Of a stretch of DNA of 64,000 nt, positions 44,944-51,603 are shown piece after piece. Numbering within the stretch: position 1 is the stretch's first letter; each line of letters starts with the position of its first letter. The position numbers and the translations under genes are program-made. This stretch comes from Lachnospira sp. GTDB lineage: Bacteria > Bacillota > Clostridia > Lachnospirales > Lachnospiraceae. The stretch is from contig JAGATQ010000037.1 of the NCBI GenBank assembly GCA_017621205.1, positions 1-64,000 of the forward strand. The letters are read 5' to 3'. Below the pieces are notes generated by a model. It was not told the DNA's origin and made no database searches. It was given only the letters and a program-made list of their open reading frames with translations.

Positions 44944-47279
44944 ATGACCAGTTTACAGGTGTACTTTATGGAATTATTAATTCCGTAAATCTTGCAGTTA
45001 GTGCCATGGATGAAATGAATCAAACCATGAACCAACCTGTAGATACCAATATGCTGGATGGGACTATTGAACAGATTAGTCAGGCTACAATGCTCGCGAA
45101 TGGGTTGAATCAAGCAATGCAAGATATTGAAACACCTATTAGGGAGAATGTAAATGAACAGGAGAATTTCAACAATAAAATTCAGCAGGGTGTATCAAAT
45201 GCACAATCCTTTGTAAAGGCACTGATGGGGTTATCTGTTGTTCAATCTGTTGTTGGACTTGTAGAAGGCCAGATAGATTCTGCTATTAGTCGGATGGACA
45301 CTATGACCAATTATAACAGAACAATGACCGCAATCACAGGAAGTTCAGAAATAGCTTCTGCATCATTAGAAAAATTAAAAGAAGTAACAACAGGGACTGC
45401 TTATGGTTTAGATGTTGCAGCAAGTAGTGTTCAAAATTTTGTTACAAGAGGTATGGCAATTGGCAACGCAGTCAATGAGGTTAGTAATTGGGCAGATGCG
45501 GTTGCTTTTTATGGTGATGGTACAAATGAAACACTTTCAACCGTTACAGATGCACTTGGTAAAATGTTATCCAAAGGAACGGTTGAAATGGAGCAGTTGA
45601 ACCGTCTAACAGACGCTGGAATCAATGCAGTAGGAATATATGCACAAGCAACTGGAGGGGCCGTTTCAGATATCCAAACAAGTTTATCCAAAGGTGAAAT
45701 CTCTTCACAGGAATTTATCACAACGGTTTCTTCTGCATTTGAAAATGGAACAAATGGAGTATTAAACATATCAGGTGCAGCAATGGACGCTGGTGCGACA
45801 TGGGAGACCTCCATAACAAACGCAAAGGCAGCAGTAACTAGGGGTATTATTGATATGATTGATGGTATTAATCAAAGTCTATCTAATGCTGGATATGGTA
45901 CGATTCTTGACGGAATCAAAGAATTTGGTGTTCAGACTGAAAACACCTTATCAAAAGTTGGTGCATTTGCAGGGTCAACTATAACAATGATAATGCCACT
46001 AATTGATACAGTGAAAGAGATGTTCTCATATATTACTGATAATGCAAACATATCATTGGATTCTATATTAGCCGACATTACCAATTTTGTAAATATTACG
46101 GTAATACTCTTGCAACTCATATTCTCATTTGTTAGTGCAATAGCAACTTTTGTTGTTGATAATTGGGGTATGATTGCACCAATTATTGGTGGAATTGTAG
46201 CTGCTATGATTGCGTATAACAGTGTGCTTGTAGCATATAACACTATTAGTGCAATATCGGCTGCAATAACCACAGCAAGATCATTTGCAGCAAGTGTTTA
46301 TTCTGCTTCCTTAGCACTGGAAGCTGGTGCTACATTCACAGCAACCGCAGCACAATATGGATTTAATGCAGCTTTGCTTGCTTGTCCTTTGACATGGATT
46401 ATATTACTAATTATTGCACTAATTGCGGTTGTAATTGCGGTTGCGAATCACGTTGCCAACCTCGGTGGCACCGCTACCACTACATTTGGTGTAATTACAG
46501 GTGGTGTAAATGTGGTTATTCAGTTCTTTAAGAATTTAGGCTTAGAGATTGCAAACATTGCTCTTGGAATTGGTAATGCAATCGCAGCATTGGGTTCAAA
46601 TATTATGACTGCTTTTCACAATGCCATTTGTTCAGTTCAATCATGGTGGTATGACTTACTGTCAACAGTGCTTTCCGTTATAGCTGGGATATGTGGAGCA
46701 TTGAACAGCTTACCATTCATAGAATTTGACTATTCAGGAATCACAAGTGCAGCAGATGATTATGCAGCGAGGTCAGCAGAAGCAGCTAATAACAAATGGG
46801 ATTACCAGTCAATAAGTGATGCTTTCAATGAAGGTCATTCAACATTTAATACATTTGGTGAAAATTGGGTGGCAGACGCATATTCAAGTGGTGCAGCATG
46901 GGGAGATGGTGTTTCAAACAAAGTAAAGAACATGTTTTCATCCAAAGCATCTGAAATTTCAACTCTTAATGAAAGGGATTATGCTGATGCATTAGCAAAC
47001 GGGAACAACAATACTGCTGCAACCGCTGCTAATACTGCTAAAACAGCAGATAGTGCAGAGAAAGCGGCAAAGTCACTGGATATATCCAGCGAAAACTTGA
47101 AGTATCTACATGATATTGCTGAAAGGGACGTGACGAACCGGTATACCACTGCATCTATTACTGTTAATCAAACCAACAATAATAGCATTAACAATAATAT
47201 GGATTTAGATGGTGTTACTGAACATTTGCGGACAACGGTTGAAGAGCAGATGAATGCAGCTGCGGAAGGAGTGCATTAA
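44913..47279 (+). CDS. phage tail tape measure protein
   Basis: A 788-residue protein. An N-terminal coiled, Gln/Asn-rich region is followed by the tape-measure core (MDTMTNYNRTMTAITGSSEI; LSTVTDALGKMLSKGTVEME). Two hydrophobic blocks (about 390-430 and 488-515) follow, and a C-terminal Asn-rich region. Such proteins set tail length in siphophages and enter the host membrane during infection. The ATG is behind AGGTGG. It is large and complete, yet no other tail, capsid or packaging gene surrounds it. Confidence 0.88.
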   Translation: MSSIQTGIQLNDQFTGVLYGIINSVNLAVSAMDEMNQTMNQPVDTNMLDGTIEQISQATMLANGLNQAMQDIETPIRENVNEQENFNNKIQQGVSNAQSFVKALMGLSVVQSVVGLVEGQIDSAISRMDTMTNYNRTMTAITGSSEIASASLEKLKEVTTGTAYGLDVAASSVQNFVTRGMAIGNAVNEVSNWADAVAFYGDGTNETLSTVTDALGKMLSKGTVEMEQLNRLTDAGINAVGIYAQATGGAVSDIQTSLSKGEISSQEFITTVSSAFENGTNGVLNISGAAMDAGATWETSITNAKAAVTRGIIDMIDGINQSLSNAGYGTILDGIKEFGVQTENTLSKVGAFAGSTITMIMPLIDTVKEMFSYITDNANISLDSILADITNFVNITVILLQLIFSFVSAIATFVVDNWGMIAPIIGGIVAAMIAYNSVLVAYNTISAISAAITTARSFAASVYSASLALEAGATFTATAAQYGFNAALLACPLTWIILLIIALIAVVIAVANHVANLGGTATTTFGVITGGVNVVIQFFKNLGLEIANIALGIGNAIAALGSNIMTAFHNAICSVQSWWYDLLSTVLSVIAGICGALNSLPFIEFDYSGITSAADDYAARSAEAANNKWDYQSISDAFNEGHSTFNTFGENWVADAYSSGAAWGDGVSNKVKNMFSSKASEISTLNERDYADALANGNNNTAATAANTAKTADSAEKAAKSLDISSENLKYLHDIAERDVTNRYTTASITVNQTNNNSINNNMDLDGVTEHLRTTVEEQMNAAAEGVH

Positions 47280-47389
47280 TATATCACAGAGTATGCCTAC
47301 ATTTTGGGACAGACCCATATTTTGTCCCTGAACCTGATAACTGGCATCTGAAAAAAGATGCTCCAGAAGAACTAAAAACTGGAATTTGA
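47279..47389 (+). CDS. possible 36-residue protein with AUA start
   Basis: An open frame (YHRVCLHFGTDPYFVPEPDN and a Lys/Glu-rich end) begins at ATA within the tape measure stop region. It is placed seven bases after AAGGAG and has no ATG, GTG or TTG. A composition similar to the small 48493 protein (both have WH/DDAPE-type segments) suggests it may be real. It could equally be a remnant. Confidence 0.3.
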   Translation: MYHRVCLHFGTDPYFVPEPDNWHLKKDAPEELKTGI

Positions 47390-47631
47390 TTTTCTGACTT
47401 TTCAAGGTATTTAATAACTGTTACATTTTATTATCAAAATTTCGCTAAAACCGCATAAACACTAAATTTATGGCAGTTTACTCACCTTTATCTTTTATAT
47501 CAGTTTATAAGATTTCACTTGAAATTACAAGTGCTAACAAGGGCAAAGTTAAGGGAAACAAAAAACAATATAACAAATTATATAGTCGGACTGTTTGAAA
47601 TGCTTGTAAAAAGATGAAAGGACTGGTAAAA

Positions 47632-47860
47632 ATGAATTTGATACACGCATGGTATAATATGCAAAATAACAGTATTGAAATTAACACTTATGAGGGGTAC
47701 ATATTCCAAATTGACTGCAATAAGGCAGAAAGAGGATTAAAAACAACCCCCTTGGTCACAACATTGTTTAGATGCTTTAGCACTAGATAATCCATTAGAA
47801 TATGCTCGAATGGCTCTAAAAGGCGAATTTCAAAACTGGCTTGATGCTATTGATTCTTGA
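47632..47860 (+). pseudogene. broken small gene, DUF6061-like
   Basis: Starts MNLIHAWYNMQNNSIEINTY behind a weak GGACTGG site, then the frame shifts near a CCCCC run (about 47740). The natural continuation (LDALALDNPLEYARMALKGE) lies in another frame and ends at 47860. The pieces together resemble short DUF6061-type proteins of Clostridia. A one-base error or a real frameshift are equally possible. Confidence 0.45.
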
Positions 47861-47870
47861 ATATAAAAAT

Positions 47871-47913
47871 AATAGGTATTGCAGTTTTATGCAGTACCTA
47901 TTATTGATTTTTT
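47871..47913. terminator. terminator after the broken small gene
   Basis: AATAGGTA and TACCTATT enclose a TTGCA/TGCAG pairing, followed by a GATTTTTTG run. Flanked by plus-strand and minus-strand genes, so it may serve both. Confidence 0.6.
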
Positions 47914-47942
47914 GTATATTTTATGTTTTGTCAAATCTGACT

Positions 47943-48146
47943 CTAACCATTTTTTCGTATCTCTCCCAACAACTGTTTTGCCCTTTCTGTTGCTGTCATA
48001 CTATCATTGCTCAGAACAGAGCTTATTTGTTCGCAAGATTCATCTTCACCAAGTAATTTGATTTTTGCACTTGCAGCATTATCAATTACGTCAAAAACAC
48101 GTTCAAACACACTAAATGCCCCATCGTCTTCCCAATGTTCATCCAT
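47943..48146 (-). CDS. 67-residue hypothetical protein
   Basis: Small acidic protein beginning MDEHWEDDGAFSVFERVF and ending in a Lys-rich helix. ATG behind a GCGGGAAGA site on the minus strand. It is next to a short palindrome CCGATT-TATTT-AATCGG (about 48162-48178). Function unknown. Confidence 0.45.
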   Translation of the reverse strand: MDEHWEDDGAFSVFERVFDVIDNAASAKIKLLGEDESCEQISSVLSNDSMTATERAKQLLGEIRKNG

Positions 48147-48492
48147 TCTTCCCGCCCGGTCACCGATTTATTTAATCGGGACAAATGGGGGGCAGGAAAT
48201 GGTCTTTGCTTAATTAGTTTATACCACACTTACAAAAAAATGCAAGTTGTACGTGCCTTTTTAATGATGCCCAATTCAAGGAAACCTTGATGAAATCCAA
48301 ACAATGATCATTAGTGATTTGGGTGAACATAAAATAAACGTATGATAACACCGTCATTTAGGAGGTATTTTTCTTTACCTTTACACTTTATCAACGAATG
48401 CATTTTCGTGGATATATGGGTATGAGTTGTACGGCATAAGTGATTCGTGTTATAATTACTTGAAAATCGGATAATAAAAAGGATGAAACGAC
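48147..48492 (+). other. gene-poor gap with one promoter
   Basis: No convincing gene. It contains the palindrome at about 48162, a degraded short frame near 48260-48350, and a promoter TTGTAC (48427), 18 bases, TATAAT (48451) aimed at the next gene. A partial copy of the attachment-site core ATATATGGGTAT occurs near 48415. Confidence 0.45.
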
Positions 48493-48636
48493 ATGGGTGA
48501 TATGATAGAACCAAAAGGATATCAATATTGGTATATTGACCCAAAGGCTGAAAAGTGGTGCATCAAGGATGATGCCCCGGAATGGGCGAAGGAAGAATTT
48601 GCGGAATACTTCAATGATGAACTAGATGAAAACTGA
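48493..48636 (+). CDS. 47-residue acidic protein
   Basis: Small protein (MGDMIEPKGYQYWYIDPKAE and a DDAPEWAKEE segment) found as short acidic Trp-rich peptides in related islands. ATG behind AAAGGATG with its own promoter and a strong terminator (AAAAAAACAC / GGTGTTTTTT, 48654-48687). Function unknown. Confidence 0.6.
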   Translation: MGDMIEPKGYQYWYIDPKAEKWCIKDDAPEWAKEEFAEYFNDELDEN

Positions 48637-48653
48637 ATAAAACGAATATAAGG

Positions 48654-48687
48654 TAAAAAAACACTGTCATATAAGGCGGTGTTTTTT
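48654..48687 (+). terminator. terminator of the 47-residue gene
   Basis: AAAAAAACAC pairs with GTGTTTTTT, with a central TGTCATATAAGGCG. It precedes the toxin-antitoxin promoter by about 55 bases. Confidence 0.8.
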
Positions 48688-48742
48688 AGTGGGTAGAAAT
48701 CTCGAGTAGTTTGTTTTAATGTTTGTATGGGCATTATATGAG

Positions 48743-48771
48743 TTGTCAGAGCTATAAGAATGTGGTAGAAT
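48743..48771 (+). promoter_or_regulatory. toxin promoter, TA copy A
   Basis: TTGTCA, 17-base spacer, TAGAAT, giving transcription start near 48778 and a 60-base leader to the toxin ATG. Confidence 0.8.
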
Positions 48772-48839
48772 CTGTTCATGGAGCAATCGTGTTGCAGGGT
48801 GAGTTGACCTCTATTCTTGATAGAATGGGGGTGATGCTT

Positions 48840-48941
48840 ATGAAAAATCAAGATAATCATAATTTTGATTTTAAGGATTTAATGACCTTTGGTCTTTTCC
48901 TTTTGGCATTGCTTACATTCGTTTTTACGTTCTGTAAGTAG
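48840..48941 (+). CDS. type I toxin, holin-like peptide (copy A)
   Basis: A 33-residue peptide starting MKNQDNHNFDFKDLMTFGLF: a polar, acidic N-terminus and one C-terminal membrane helix with a Lys end (LLALLTFVFTFCK). This is the pattern of Firmicutes holin-like type I toxins. I use the ATG at 48840, spaced correctly from GGGGGTGAT, which pairs with extended anti-SD. Convergent overlap with an antisense RNA supports a type I module. The module lies immediately before attR. Confidence 0.82.
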   Translation: MKNQDNHNFDFKDLMTFGLFLLALLTFVFTFCK

Positions 48942-48944
48942 CCT

Positions 48945-49073
48945 TACATAGCAAAACCACCCTGATACTTTGGACGGTTAAGGGTGGCATTGCTACTTTA
49001 ATATCCGGTCAACCCACCTTGTGGGCGGTTGTTCCTTTTCTAATACTATAGCATTATCGCGGGGATTTGTAAA
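48945..49073 (-). ncRNA. antisense antitoxin RNA, copy A
   Basis: On the minus strand: promoter TTTACA (49068-49073), 17 bases, TATAGT (49045-49050); transcript start near 49038, running toward the toxin 3' end. It should end at the hairpin GCCACCC / GGGTGG followed by TTTT near 48951. About 95 bases overlap the toxin mRNA, whose own terminator (CCCAC-CTT-GTGGG, then TTCCTTTT) lies near 49010-49040. Convergent architecture like txpA/RatA. Confidence 0.75.
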
Positions 49074-49161
49074 GGTTCAACATGTTCAATTTGTATAAGA
49101 ATTGAACTTCTTACAGGTTGCTTACAAAATGTCTTGAAATGCTTATAAGATGGGATTTTGG

Positions 49162-49290
49162 AGTTTAGTAAGAGATAGTTCAAGCGAATATTGGAAAAGA
49201 TTATCAATCCCCGAAGACCTTGTGTTTTCGGGGGTTTTTTAATGGTGTTCAATGTGGGACGCTTTGTGAATATATGGGTATCCTTGTGGG
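49162..49290 (+). repeat. right attachment site (attR)
   Basis: Second copy of the 129-bp direct repeat. It contains the duplicate of the last rpsI codons (TTT AGT AAG AGA TAG) and the perfectly paired terminator CCCCGAAGAC / GTTTTCGGGG plus six T (49209-49240). It lies directly between toxin-antitoxin copies A and B. Confidence 0.88.
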
Positions 49291-49300
49291 GTTATATAAG

Positions 49301-49329
49301 TTGTCAGAGCTATATGAATGTGGTAGAAT
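49301..49329 (+). promoter_or_regulatory. toxin promoter, TA copy B
   Basis: TTGTCA, 17-base spacer, TAGAAT, the same as copy A, starting 11 bases after attR. Confidence 0.8.
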
Positions 49330-49397
49330 CTGTTCATGGAGCAATCGTGTTGCAGGGTGAGTTGACCTCTATTCTTGATAGAATGGGGGTGATGCTT

Positions 49398-49499
49398 ATG
49401 AAAAATCAGAATAAAAATAATTTTGATTTTAAGGATTTAATGACCTTTGGTCTATTCCTTCTGGCATTGCTTACATTCGTTTTTACGTTTTGTAAGTAG
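49398..49499 (+). CDS. type I toxin, holin-like peptide (copy B)
   Basis: A 33-residue peptide identical to copy A except for three N-terminal positions (NQNKNN for NQDNHN). The ribosome binding site, upstream 70 bases and membrane helix are the same. The two modules are tandem imperfect duplicates of about 370 bases separated by attR. Confidence 0.82.
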   Translation: MKNQNKNNFDFKDLMTFGLFLLALLTFVFTFCK

Positions 49500-49502
49500 T
49501 TC

Positions 49503-49629
49503 TACATAGCAAAACCACCCTTGTACTTTGGCGAGTAAGGGCGGTTTTGTAAACTAATCTTATTGGTCAACCCCTTGTGGGCGGTTGTTCCTTTTCTAAT
49601 ACTATAGCATTATTGTGGGGATTTGTAAA
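49503..49629 (-). ncRNA. antisense antitoxin RNA, copy B
   Basis: Promoter on the minus strand TTTACA (49624-49629), 17 bases, TATAGT (49601-49606). The hairpin CAAAACCACCC / GGGCGGTTTTG (49511-49550) is stronger than in copy A and overlaps the toxin mRNA 3' end. Differences in the loop (TTGTACTTTGGCGAGTA) may keep the two antitoxins specific to their own toxins. Confidence 0.72.
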
Positions 49630-49671
49630 GCTTCAACGTGTTCAATTTGTGTAGGAAGTGAACTTCTTATT

Positions 49672-49737
49672 ATGAGGTACTGGTGGTATTTAATATTGCT
49701 GTTTGTAATTTCCTTCAATGCATTTTACAATTTTTAG
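49672..49737 (+). CDS. possible 21-residue hydrophobic peptide
   Basis: MRYWWYLILLFVISFNAFYN plus a final Phe. A single membrane helix, with an AGGAAG 11 bases upstream. It could be another small toxin or a chance frame; its position between the antitoxin promoter and the endonuclease gene is suggestive only. Confidence 0.22.
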   Translation: MRYWWYLILLFVISFNAFYNF

Positions 49738-49748
49738 TTAATGTGCTG

Positions 49749-50270
49749 CTACAACCCAAGAAAATCTAAAGGAATTTCATTATAGAAGTAGTAGCATCCC
49801 ATTTGTGTAATATAATCTAAAGTATCTCGGTATTTGTTATCTAAAAACCAATCATTGAATATATAGATAAATTCAACATCAAACTGCAGTGGATGAAACA
49901 GTTTTTGATATTCAAGTTTTTTAAAGTGACAACTTGGAAGCTTTTCATCAACTGATCCAGCACAATTTTGAAATTTCTTTTCGATAATATATGCAGTTTG
50001 ATTCTCAAAGTTGATAAAGGCTTCATCGGGGCGCCATTCTTTTGAATTATAATCATAATAAAAGATTCCATGTGGATTTAAAAAATATGTATATAGGCGT
50101 TTTTGGGGTACAGACATCCCAACTTTTATATTTTCTTTATATACTACATGGTTGTCCACATGGTAGCCAGCCCTGATAAGGGCATCATTTAAAGAAGTGG
50201 TTTGTTCAAAGTGTAATCCATTTTGATTGGTTCGGGCGCCACCACCGAATCGGTTTGGGGTTCTTGATAT
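49749..50270 (-). CDS. type II restriction endonuclease with AUA start, PD-(D/E)XK
   Basis: A 173-residue endonuclease from an ATA at 50270, eight bases after GGAGG. Only from here does the frame carry the family-like N-terminus SRTPNRFGGGARTNQNG; the first conventional start (GTG at 50159) would delete it. The catalytic signature is RPDE (PD) then IIEKKFQ (E-x-K) about 17 residues later, typical of PD-(D/E)XK nucleases. It follows the controller gene in the same frame, with the TGA of C overlapping an out-of-frame ATG. Cuts DNA lacking the partner methylation; sequence specificity unknown. Confidence 0.72.
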   Translation of the reverse strand: MSRTPNRFGGGARTNQNGLHFEQTTSLNDALIRAGYHVDNHVVYKENIKVGMSVPQKRLYTYFLNPHGIFYYDYNSKEWRPDEAFINFENQTAYIIEKKFQNCAGSVDEKLPSCHFKKLEYQKLFHPLQFDVEFIYIFNDWFLDNKYRDTLDYITQMGCYYFYNEIPLDFLGL

Positions 50271-50273
50271 AAG

Positions 50274-50507
50274 TCATCCCTCCTTAAAAAATTCGCTAAT
50301 TTCAACACCAAGTACATTTGCAATTTGGTTTAGTACCGATATAGAAAGACTTTTGTTGCATCTGGATGCTTCGATTTTGGAAAGATAGCTGATGCTGATT
50401 TTAGCCTGCTCTGCAAGCTGGACTTGAGTTAATTTAGCTTGTTCTCTGTAATATTTTATATTTGTACCTATTACACGATACAGGTCAGTATCATTGTCGA
50501 AATGCAT
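50274..50507 (-). CDS. controller protein of the R-M system, XRE type
   Basis: A 77-residue helix-turn-helix protein (LTQVQLAEQAKISISYLSKIEASRC) of the size and form of C proteins that time endonuclease expression in type II systems. It sits directly upstream of the endonuclease on the same strand. The gene is preceded by two TTCAC-N5-GTGAA operators. C proteins activate their own promoter from a distal site and repress from a proximal site. Confidence 0.85.
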   Translation of the reverse strand: MHFDNDTDLYRVIGTNIKYYREQAKLTQVQLAEQAKISISYLSKIEASRCNKSLSISVLNQIANVLGVEISEFFKEG

Positions 50508-50519
50508 AAAAATACCTCT

Positions 50520-50579
50520 TTCACTATTTGTGAATATTATCGCATAAGATTGAGTTTATATAAATTCACTTATAGTGAA
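50520..50579. promoter_or_regulatory. C-box operators of the controller-endonuclease operon
   Basis: TTCACTATTTGTGAA (50520-50534) and TTCACTTATAGTGAA (50565-50579) share TTCAC-N5-GTGAA, with 45 bases between centres. On the minus strand a promoter TTTATA, 17 bases, GATAAT lies between them: one site is upstream of the -35 (activation) and the other downstream of the -10 near the ribosome binding site (repression). Confidence 0.75.
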
Positions 50580-50652
50580 AGAAAAAATATATGGATATTT
50601 TTGATGAAGTGATGTAAAATTGTTCGTATCATTAATGGAAGGAATAACTACA

Positions 50653-50758
50653 ATGCAATTAATTCAAGAAGAAAAACAAATTGAAGAATGATGTTATAAG
50701 AGCATTCATGTTAAAAGGTATTGTGGGTGTTTCGGAATATTTCAATCAATGGAGATAG
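50653..50758 (+). pseudogene. frameshifted 35-codon ORF before the methyltransferase
   Basis: MQLIQEEKQIEE starts behind GGAAGGAATAA, then stops; a one-base shift (missing A) continues as NDVIRAFMLKGIVGVSEYFN to a TAG at 50756. Coded residues look like a short helical protein. It immediately precedes the methyltransferase Shine-Dalgarno site. Either a leader peptide or a broken gene. Confidence 0.4.
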
Positions 50759-50773
50759 AAGGAGGAATGTCTT

Positions 50774-51496
50774 ATAAGTTTACAACCTAATAATTTTAAG
50801 CTTGAAGAAACGACAGTCTGGTCATTTCCAGACAGAGGAAGCTATGCAACGCATTCAGGCAGGTATCGAGGAAATTGGTCACCTTATGTGCCAAGAAATT
50901 TGATACTTCGCTATTCTAATCCAGAAGACTGGATCTTAGATCAATTTATGGGTAGTGGAACAACCTTAGTAGAGGCAAAGCTGCTCAATCGAAATGCGGT
51001 AGGTGTTGATATCAATCCGCAATCCGTTTCAATTTCTGAAACAAATTTACAATTCCTATGTGGGACCAATTCAAAAATATTTATAAGAAATGGTAGTGCA
51101 ACAGATTTACATTTTATCAGGGATAATTGTATTGACTTTATTTGTACTCATCCACCATATTCTAATATTATTAAATATAGCAAGGAAATAGATGGAGATA
51201 TTTCATTACTTGAGGTAAATGAGTTTTTAGAAAAAATGGTAAAGGTAGCTGTGGAAGCATACAGGGTATTGAAAAAGGGAAAGATGTGTGCTGTAATGAT
51301 GGGGGATGTAAGAAAATGTGGAAATGTAGTTCCTTTAGGTTTTCGTACAATGGAATGCTTTTTGCAGGCAGGTTTTGTAAATAAAGAGATTATCATTAAA
51401 GAACAACATAATTGTCGTTCTACGGATTATTGGAAGAAGCAGAACAATAATTTTCTACTTCTGGCACATGAGTACATTTTCGTGTTTCAGAAGTAA
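50774..51496 (+). CDS. DNA methyltransferase with AUA start (partner of the C/R system)
   Basis: A 240-residue N6-adenine or N4-cytosine methyltransferase from an ATA at 50774, eight bases after AGGAGG. Only this frame and start supply the N-terminal WSFPDRGSYATHSGRYRGNW segment needed by the family; a GTG at 50888 would remove it. SAM-binding motif I is DQFMGSGTTLVEA and the catalytic motif IV is HPPYSNIIKYS, in the order I then IV. It diverges from C and R. It should protect the host at the same sequence. Confidence 0.75.
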   Translation: MSLQPNNFKLEETTVWSFPDRGSYATHSGRYRGNWSPYVPRNLILRYSNPEDWILDQFMGSGTTLVEAKLLNRNAVGVDINPQSVSISETNLQFLCGTNSKIFIRNGSATDLHFIRDNCIDFICTHPPYSNIIKYSKEIDGDISLLEVNEFLEKMVKVAVEAYRVLKKGKMCAVMMGDVRKCGNVVPLGFRTMECFLQAGFVNKEIIIKEQHNCRSTDYWKKQNNNFLLLAHEYIFVFQK

Positions 51497-51603
51497 ATTA
51501 ATTTACAAAGAGTGAAAGTAGAGGTTGTTATTTTATATGTTTGCAAGTATAATAAATATGTAAAAGATTGTCCTTTTGTGGATATGGAGAAAGAGGAATC
51601 AGG

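Larger units (their letters stand above)
36573..49290. mobile_element. PICI-like integrated element in the 3' end of rpsI
   Basis: A 12.7-kb element bounded by 129-bp direct repeats (36573-36701 and 49162-49290) that include the rpsI 3' end and terminator. Order: tyrosine integrase (-), CI-like repressor (-), divergent Cro-like regulator (+), structured region, primase/SF3 helicase, iteron cluster, small genes, two HTH regulators, late promoter, coiled-coil and tape measure genes, type I toxin-antitoxin. This plan matches phage-inducible chromosomal islands or a heavily reduced prophage. No capsid, portal, terminase large subunit or lysis gene is present. Confidence 0.87.

Noticed and set aside
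48301..48544. Minus-strand frame near 48311-48544
   Set aside because: It lies opposite the promoter and start of the 47-residue gene and has no ribosome binding site.
49749..50159. GTG at 50159 as the endonuclease start
   Set aside because: It removes the N-terminal domain that is clearly coded upstream in the same frame, down to the ATA behind GGAGG.
50888..51496. GTG at 50888 as the methyltransferase start
   Set aside because: It removes the WSFPDRG...RGNW segment expected in this methyltransferase family and has no well-spaced ribosome binding site.
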